Assembly (NCBI GenBank): GCA_016933355.1
Contig: JAFGBC010000132.1
Span: 1 to 19,328 of the forward strand
Length of the DNA: 19,328 bases
Direction of reading: 5' to 3'
DNA from: Candidatus Aminicenantota bacterium
Lineage (GTDB): Bacteria > Acidobacteriota > Aminicenantia > Aminicenantales > JAFGBC01
Below, piece after piece: positions 15,023 through 19,328 of this stretch. The translations under genes were made by a program, and so were the position numbers. The notes beneath the pieces are model-generated. The model saw nothing but the letters and a program-made list of their open reading frames with translations. It did no database searches and was not told the DNA's origin. How positions within the stretch are numbered: the stretch's first letter is position 1; each line of letters begins with the position of its first letter.

Positions 15023-16031
15023 GAGTCCGATGAAGATCCTCGTCCGCGCCCCGAACTGGGTCGGAGACTCCATCCTGGCCCTTCCGGCCATCGCCAGCCT
15101 GCGCGACAACTTTCCCGGCGCGGAGGTTTGGGTGGCGTCCCGAGGCTGGGTCCGCGATCTCTTCCCGGCCGGCGACGGAATTGCCGGGTCGCTCGCCCTG
15201 CCCGACGGGGCCGGCATTAAGACTCTGCGGCGGGCCGGGCGGGAGCTTCGGGCCTGCGGGTTCGACGCCGGGCTGCTGCTGACGAACTCCTTCGCCTCGG
15301 CGCTCCTGTTCACGCTCGCCAAGATTCCCGAGCGTTGGGGCTACGCCGCCGACGGCCGGGGTCCGCTCTTGACCAAACGAATCCGGCGGCCGGCGGCCGG
15401 GCCGGTCGTCCACCAAGTCCAGGAATACCTCGGCCTCATCTCGGGCCTGGGGCTCAAGCCGCGGCCGCCCAAGATCGATCTGACGCTGGCGCCGGCCGAG
15501 ACGCGGGCGGCGCAGCGGCGGCTGCGCGACATCGGCGTTCCCTCCGGGCGGCCCCTGGTCGTCGTCGACCCGGGCGCGTCCTACGGCCCCGCCAAGCGCT
15601 GGTTCGCCGAGCGGTTCGCCGCGACGGCCGACCGGCTTCGTTCGCGCCACAAGGCCGAGATCCTTCTCGTCGGCTCGCCGGGCGAAACGGCCCTCGCCGA
15701 GAAAGTCGCGGCGGCCATGAGAAAGCGCCCGCATGTCCTGACCGGCCGGCCGACGCTCCGCGAGCTGCTCGGGCTGCTCGGGCGGGCCGCGCTCGTCCTG
15801 ACCAACGATTCCGGGCCGATGCACATGGCCAACGCCCTGGGCGTCCCGGTCGTCGGCGTCTTCGGCCCGACCGACCCGCGGCGGACGGGTCCCGTCCAGC
15901 CGCCCTCGGCGGTCATTAAAAAGGACGCCGCCTGCTGGCCCTGCCTCTACCGCGGCTGTCCTTACGACCACCGCTGCATGTCCGCGGTCGGCGTGGACGA
16001 CGTCGTCGAAGCCTGCGCCCGCTTCCTATGA
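15021..16031 (+). CDS. waaF: ADP-heptose:LPS heptosyltransferase (WaaF-like, GT9)
   Basis: Adds L-glycero-D-manno-heptose from ADP-heptose to the LPS inner core at the cytoplasmic membrane. The 336-residue GT-B protein opens KILVRAPNWVGDSILALPA, the heptosyltransferase N-terminal motif, and carries VVVDPGASYGPAKRW, LTNDSGPMHMANALGVPVVGVFGPTDP (nucleotide-sugar site) and a Cys-rich end (CWPCLYRGCPYDHRCM) common in WaaF. Two starts are possible: ATG 15021 (used here) and ATG 15030, which fits the family N-terminus as well and lies at the predicted transcription start. Neither has a strong Shine-Dalgarno. It overlaps gmhB by 4 nt (ATGA). Confidence 0.93.
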   Translation: MSPMKILVRAPNWVGDSILALPAIASLRDNFPGAEVWVASRGWVRDLFPAGDGIAGSLALPDGAGIKTLRRAGRELRACGFDAGLLLTNSFASALLFTLAKIPERWGYAADGRGPLLTKRIRRPAAGPVVHQVQEYLGLISGLGLKPRPPKIDLTLAPAETRAAQRRLRDIGVPSGRPLVVVDPGASYGPAKRWFAERFAATADRLRSRHKAEILLVGSPGETALAEKVAAAMRKRPHVLTGRPTLRELLGLLGRAALVLTNDSGPMHMANALGVPVVGVFGPTDPRRTGPVQPPSAVIKKDAACWPCLYRGCPYDHRCMSAVGVDDVVEACARFL

Positions 16032-16627
16032 AAAAGCGTCGGGCCGTTTTTCTGGACCGGGACGGCACCCTGAACGTCGACGTCGGCTATCCCCATGATT
16101 ACGGGCAGGTCGAGATCTATCCCCGGGGCGTCGAAGCGGTGCGGCGGCTCAACCGGGCCGGCCTGTTGACCCTCGTTGTCACCAATCAGTCGGGGATCGG
16201 ACGCGGCCTCCTCACGGAGCGGGAGCTCTGGGAAATCCACGCCCGCATGGGGGACGCGTTGCGCGCGGAGAACGCCCGGGTCGACGGATGGTACTACTGC
16301 CCCCACTACGAAGCGTCCGCGCACGCCGTCTTCCGCAAGGCGTGCGCATGCCGAAAGCCGCGGCCGGGGATGGCCCTTCAGGCCGCGCGCGATTTCAACC
16401 TGGACCTCGAGGCCTCCTACATGATCGGCGACAAGGTCGAGGATATCGAGTTCGGCCGCGCCTTCGGGGCGACGCCCGTCCTGGTCCTGACCGGATACGG
16501 CGCTCGCTCGCTCCGGGCGTTCCAGGCGCGACCCGTCCGGCCGGCCTTCGTCGCCGCCGACGTCCTGGACGCCGTGCGCTGGATTCTGGCGCGGGAGAAC
16601 GACGGCCGCCCGGGACGCGCCCGATAG
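16028..16627 (+). CDS. gmhB: D-glycero-D-manno-heptose 1,7-bisphosphate 7-phosphatase
   Basis: HAD-family phosphatase acting in ADP-heptose synthesis, the donor used by the WaaF encoded immediately upstream. In 199 residues: catalytic FLDRDGTLN (D10, D12), VTNQSGIGRG (53-60), the zinc loop with C91, H93, C106 and C108 that marks GmhB among HAD enzymes, K110, and the acidic IGDKVEDI (D135, D139). The ATG overlaps the waaF stop by 4 nt, suggesting coupling. The histidinol-phosphatase relative is a less likely alternative given the neighbour. Confidence 0.93.
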   Translation: MKKRRAVFLDRDGTLNVDVGYPHDYGQVEIYPRGVEAVRRLNRAGLLTLVVTNQSGIGRGLLTERELWEIHARMGDALRAENARVDGWYYCPHYEASAHAVFRKACACRKPRPGMALQAARDFNLDLEASYMIGDKVEDIEFGRAFGATPVLVLTGYGARSLRAFQARPVRPAFVAADVLDAVRWILARENDGRPGRAR

Positions 16628-16651
16628 CCGGCCGTGGGGCGGCCGGACGCC

Positions 16652-18793
16652 ATGATCAGGATCGACGACATCCTCGACAAGGTCTCCCCGAGGCTGGGGG
16701 AGAAGGATGTCCTCGTCCTCCAGAAGGCCTACATCTTCGCCGCCCGGGCCCACAAGGGCCAGGTCCGCCGCTCGGGCGAGCCCTATCTCAGCCATCCGCT
16801 CGAGGTGGCCAACCTCCTGGCCGACATGGGCCTGGACCGGACGGCCCTGGTCGCGGCCCTCCTCCACGACGCGCTGGAAGATACCGACGTCACGGCGGCC
16901 GAGCTCCGGGCGGCCTTCGGGAAGGAGGTGGCCGGCCTGGTCGAGGGCGTCACGAAGATCGGCCGCGTCCAGGGCGCACCGCCCGAGGCGCGCCAGGCCG
17001 AGACGATCCGCAAGATCATCCTGGCCATGACCGACGACCTCCGGGTCATCTTCATCAAGCTCGCCGACCGCCTCCACAACCTCCAGACCCTCGAGCATCT
17101 GGAGGCGGCCAAACGGACCCAGATCGCGCAAGAAACGCTCGACATCTACGCCCCGATCGCGAACCGGCTGGGCATGGGCCGGATCCGGGCCGAGCTCGAG
17201 GACCTCTCGTTCCGCTATGTCGCCCCCGAAGACTTCGCCCGGGTCGTGAGCTTGGTCGAACCGATCCGGAAGCGCGCCGAGCGCGACCTCAAGCGTCTCG
17301 AGAAGCGCCTGGCCGCGATCCTCAAGGAGAACGCGATCCCGGGCCGGGTGGAAGCCCGGATCAAGCGTCCCTACAGCATCTACCAGAAGATGCGGCGCCA
17401 GGGGATCGAGTTCAACCAGGTCTACGACCTGCTCGCCCTGCGCATCATCACCGACAGCGTCAAGAACTGCTACGCCGCGCTCGGCCTCATCCACCAGGCC
17501 TGGTCCCACCTCCCGCACCGCTTCCGCGACTACGTCGCTATGCCCAAGCCGAACTTGTACCAAGCGCTGCACACCACGATCCTGACCGAAGACGGCCAGA
17601 CTTACGAAGTCCAGGTCCGGACCGAGACCATGCACGAGCTGGCCGAGAGCGGGATCGCCGCCCACTGGAAATACAAAGACCGGGGGCAGGTCGACCGGGA
17701 GGACAAGCGCCTGCTCTGGCTGCGTCGAATGGTCGAGTTTTACAAAGAGCAAAAGAGCCCGCGCGAATTCCTGCGGAGCCTCAAGGTCGACCTTGCGCCC
17801 GAGGAGATCTACGTCTTCACGCCCAAGGGCCGGGTCATCAGCCTGCCCCGGGGGGCGACGGCCCTGGACTTCGCGTTCAAGGTCCATTCCGAGATCGGGC
17901 TGAGCGCCGCCGGTTGCCGCGTCAACGGCCAGCTCGCGCCGCTCAAGACGCGGGTCAAGACGGGGGACATCGTCGAGATCGCCACCGACCCGAAGCGGTC
18001 GCCGACCCGCGCCTGGCTGAGCCAGGTCGCGACCGCCGACGCCCGGCATCAGATCAAGCGCTACTTGAGCGTCCGGGAGCGAAGCCGCTCGGCCGCCCTC
18101 GGCAAGCGTCTCTGGGAGCGGGAGGCCGGCCGGCTCGGGCTTCCGGCCGCGTTCGTCGAGGAGGCCCGCCTGCTGGCCAAGGTCGAGGAAACGAGCGGGC
18201 TCCGGCCGCGCTCTCTTGAAGACGTCCATGTCTTCCTCGGAACCGGCAAGCTCTTGGCCCGCCCTCTTCTCGAAAGCCTGCGCGCGGACGGCGGCGAGGT
18301 CCGCAAAGAGGGATTCCTGCGAAAGGTCGTGACGCGCGTCGCGCCCCGCCCCCAGCGGAACATCGTCATCAAGGACGCGTCCGAGCCCGCCCTGCGCCTA
18401 GCCCGCTGCTGCGGGCCGATCAAGGGCGAGCCCGTCATCGGCTACCTGACGGCCGGCAAGGGCATCTCGGTCCACGCGCAACGCTGTCCCTACGTCGCCA
18501 AGGATCTGCTGGATGGACAGCGCGTCGTCGACGTGGCTTGGGATCCGGGCCTGACGCGAACGTTTCGGACCAAGCTTCAGATCGGGGTCGCCGACGAGCC
18601 CGGCGTCCTAGCCAGGGTCGCGGCGGCCATCTCCGAAGCGGGGGGCAACATCGTCCGGGCCGAGGTCGAGGCCTGCGCGGCCGGCCGGGGCGTCATGCGC
18701 ATCGAGCTCGAGGTCCGGGACATCGAGCAGCTCGAGGGCCTGGCGAAGCGGGTCGCCGCCCTCAAGGACGTCGGCAGCGTTGAGCGGCCGTGA
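16652..18793 (+). CDS. rel: Bifunctional (p)ppGpp synthetase/hydrolase (Rel/SpoT family)
   Basis: Controls the stringent-response alarmone (p)ppGpp in the cytoplasm. From the ATG at 16652 it has 713 residues with the complete long-RSH architecture: HD hydrolase domain with H48, HDALED (72-77) and D139, suggesting active hydrolysis; synthetase domain (~230-345) with FRDYVAMPKPNLYQALHTT and YEVQVRTETMHELAESGIAAHW; TGS domain (~386-447); a Cys-rich zinc-finger segment (LARCCGPIKG, HAQRCPYV); and a C-terminal ACT domain (~640-713). A GTG at 16634 would add six residues (MGRPDA); neither start has a clear Shine-Dalgarno, and MIRIDDILDKV is the more typical beginning. It ends 5 nt from the convergent rpmB. 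Confidence 0.97.
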   Translation: MIRIDDILDKVSPRLGEKDVLVLQKAYIFAARAHKGQVRRSGEPYLSHPLEVANLLADMGLDRTALVAALLHDALEDTDVTAAELRAAFGKEVAGLVEGVTKIGRVQGAPPEARQAETIRKIILAMTDDLRVIFIKLADRLHNLQTLEHLEAAKRTQIAQETLDIYAPIANRLGMGRIRAELEDLSFRYVAPEDFARVVSLVEPIRKRAERDLKRLEKRLAAILKENAIPGRVEARIKRPYSIYQKMRRQGIEFNQVYDLLALRIITDSVKNCYAALGLIHQAWSHLPHRFRDYVAMPKPNLYQALHTTILTEDGQTYEVQVRTETMHELAESGIAAHWKYKDRGQVDREDKRLLWLRRMVEFYKEQKSPREFLRSLKVDLAPEEIYVFTPKGRVISLPRGATALDFAFKVHSEIGLSAAGCRVNGQLAPLKTRVKTGDIVEIATDPKRSPTRAWLSQVATADARHQIKRYLSVRERSRSAALGKRLWEREAGRLGLPAAFVEEARLLAKVEETSGLRPRSLEDVHVFLGTGKLLARPLLESLRADGGEVRKEGFLRKVVTRVAPRPQRNIVIKDASEPALRLARCCGPIKGEPVIGYLTAGKGISVHAQRCPYVAKDLLDGQRVVDVAWDPGLTRTFRTKLQIGVADEPGVLARVAAAISEAGGNIVRAEVEACAAGRGVMRIELEVRDIEQLEGLAKRVAALKDVGSVERP

Positions 18794-18798
18794 CGGGA

Positions 18799-18990
18799 TC
18801 AGCGGGCCTTCGCGACCTTGCCGGCGCGCAGGCACTTGGCGCAGACCCAGACGCGCTTTGCGCCCGCTGCTGTTTGAGCCTTGACGTGCTGCAGGTTCGG
18901 CTTCCATTTTTTCTTGGTCGCCTTGTGCGAGTGACTGACGCTCTGCCCGAACATCGGGCCCTTTCCGCAGATTTCACACACTTTTGGCAT
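18799..18990 (-). CDS. rpmB: 50S ribosomal protein L28
   Basis: Small 63-residue large-subunit protein. It starts MPKVCEICGKGPMFGQSVSHSHKAT and has a second Cys pair in VWVCAKCLRAGKV, so this is a zinc-binding (C+) L28. It also has the conserved KKKWKPNLQHV. AGAGAGAAA before the ATG is a weak ribosome site, but an excellent promoter lies just upstream. It is transcribed away from dnaA and meets rel tail to tail. Confidence 0.98.
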   Translation of the reverse strand: MPKVCEICGKGPMFGQSVSHSHKATKKKWKPNLQHVKAQTAAGAKRVWVCAKCLRAGKVAKAR

Positions 18991-19013
18991 GGGCTTTCTC
19001 TCTAAAGGCCCTT

Positions 19014-19042
19014 CTTATACCATAAAACTTCGGGTCTGGCAA
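19014..19042 (-). promoter_or_regulatory. Sigma-70-type promoter of rpmB
   Basis: On the minus strand TTGCCA (19042-19037), a 17-bp spacer and TATAAG (19019-19014), the -10 preceded by TGG (extended -10). The expected start lies about 17 nt before the rpmB ATG. Confidence 0.7.
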
Positions 19043-19070
19043 ACGCTTTCGCCGCAGAGGACGGCAAGCC

Positions 19071-19091
19071 CCAAATAAGCCTTGTATTTGG
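19071..19091. promoter_or_regulatory. Inverted repeat over the dnaA -35 region (operator-like)
   Basis: CCAAATA and TATTTGG are perfect 7-bp arms separated by 7 nt. The right arm overlaps the proposed dnaA -35 box, a position suited to a repressor site; the regulator is unknown. Confidence 0.4.
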
Positions 19092-19110
19092 AATCCCGAA
19101 ATGCTATTAT
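19083..19110 (+). promoter_or_regulatory. Putative dnaA promoter
   Basis: TTGTAT (19083-19088), a 16-bp spacer and TATTAT (19105-19110) preceded by TGC, forming an extended -10. The -35 is weak, but the extended -10 compensates. The expected start near 19117 gives a leader of about 75 nt that contains the DnaA boxes. Confidence 0.5.
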
Positions 19111-19146
19111 GAGCGAGCCTTTTCGGGCCGGCAGCAACCCCGAAGG

Positions 19147-19178
19147 TTTTCCACAGCTGTGGAAAAATCTGTGGATAT
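19147..19178. promoter_or_regulatory. DnaA-box cluster upstream of dnaA (candidate oriC element or autoregulatory site)
   Basis: TTTTCCACA at 19147-19155 and its reverse complement at 19158-19166 both match the DnaA-box consensus TTWTNCACA; together they form the perfect 20-bp palindrome TTTTCCACAGCTGTGGAAAA (19147-19166). A third, one-mismatch box (ATATCCACA, minus strand) follows at 19170-19178. The cluster ends 13 nt before the dnaA ATG. Whether it is part of the origin or only represses dnaA cannot be told here. Confidence 0.72.
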
Positions 19179-19191
19179 CAAAAGCGTCAGG

Positions 19192-19328
19192 ATGGAATCG
19201 AAAGAGCCGTTTAATCCTTGGGCCCAGATCACCCAAGAGATTCAGAAGAAGATCGACCGGGGCAGCTACGAGACCTGGTTCGAGCCGACGGCCTTCATCG
19301 GTCAGGAGCGGGACGCCCTGTACATCAA
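19192..19328 (+). CDS. dnaA: DnaA replication initiator (partial, 5' end only)
   Basis: The frame from the ATG at 19192 is open to the right edge (45 codons) and reads NPWAQITQEIQKKIDRGSYE then TWFEPTAFIGQERDALYIK, which is the DnaA N-terminal domain I that binds DnaB loaders and helicase. Domain III and the DNA-binding domain lie outside the window. The ATG has no good Shine-Dalgarno; in-frame GTGs at 19159 and 19171 lie within the DnaA boxes and would add 11 or 7 residues, so the start is not fully certain. The dnaA promoter and DnaA boxes are directly upstream. Confidence 0.93.
   Translation, partial: MESKEPFNPWAQITQEIQKKIDRGSYETWFEPTAFIGQERDALYI

Noticed and set aside
15962..18229. 755-codon minus-strand open frame opposite gmhB and rel
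   Set aside because: The opposite strand encodes complete, motif-perfect GmhB and Rel proteins; this frame has the biased composition of a shadow.

Overview
This window is a GC-rich piece (about two thirds G+C by eye) of a bacterial chromosome with a Gram-negative-type envelope. Pointers to the envelope are WaaF and GmhB (LPS heptose), the MlaE/F/D phospholipid transporter and a LolB-like lipoprotein. The gene content and style would fit Acidobacteriota or a relative such as Candidatus Aminicenantes, but the sequence alone does not settle the phylum. There are no mobile elements, CRISPR arrays or rRNA genes. Almost everything is core housekeeping, tightly packed with ATGA-type overlaps.

Positions 1-12792 hold one unbroken minus-strand run of 18 protein genes and a tRNA. 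In transcription order it contains: a 44-aa membrane peptide too short for most gene callers, a 101-aa membrane protein, a LolB-like lipoprotein, ispE, tRNA-Gln(UUG), prs, rplY, pth, rpsF, rpsR, rplI, dnaB, mlaE, mlaF, mlaD, radA, a YacL-like PIN-TRAM protein, and ispD (cut by the left edge). The part from the LolB-like gene to pth matches the order lolB-ispE-tRNA-Gln-prs-rplY-pth known from Pseudomonas and relatives. The part from radA to ispD resembles the radA-yacL-ispD neighbourhood of Firmicutes. The run links isoprenoid and PRPP synthesis, translation, the replicative helicase, recombination and outer-membrane lipid traffic.

Positions 12793-13156 are a divergent intergenic region with a plausible promoter at each end and a strong 12-bp hairpin between them. 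Positions 13157-18793 are a plus-strand island: a secreted-looking fusion of AmmeMemoRadiSam proteins B and A, an FmdB-type zinc-ribbon protein, waaF, gmhB and a full-length bifunctional (p)ppGpp synthetase/hydrolase.

Positions 18799-18990 carry rpmB on the minus strand, ending 5 nt from the end of rel. From about 19014 to 19191 lies a divergent control region with good sigma-70-type promoters for rpmB and dnaA. It holds an inverted repeat over the dnaA -35 box and a cluster of DnaA boxes that includes a perfect 20-bp palindrome, followed by the first codons of dnaA, which runs off the right edge. This is a candidate origin or dnaA autoregulation site. If it is the origin, the long minus-strand operon and rpmB are transcribed away from it, while the plus-strand island is head-on.

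No wholly new multi-gene system is evident. The points most worth a second look are the ispE/tRNA-Gln overlap, the MlaD protein with a beta-barrel-like C-terminal domain, the secreted AmmeMemoRadiSam B-A fusion without its radical SAM partner, the pair of small membrane proteins at the operon head, and the dnaA control region.
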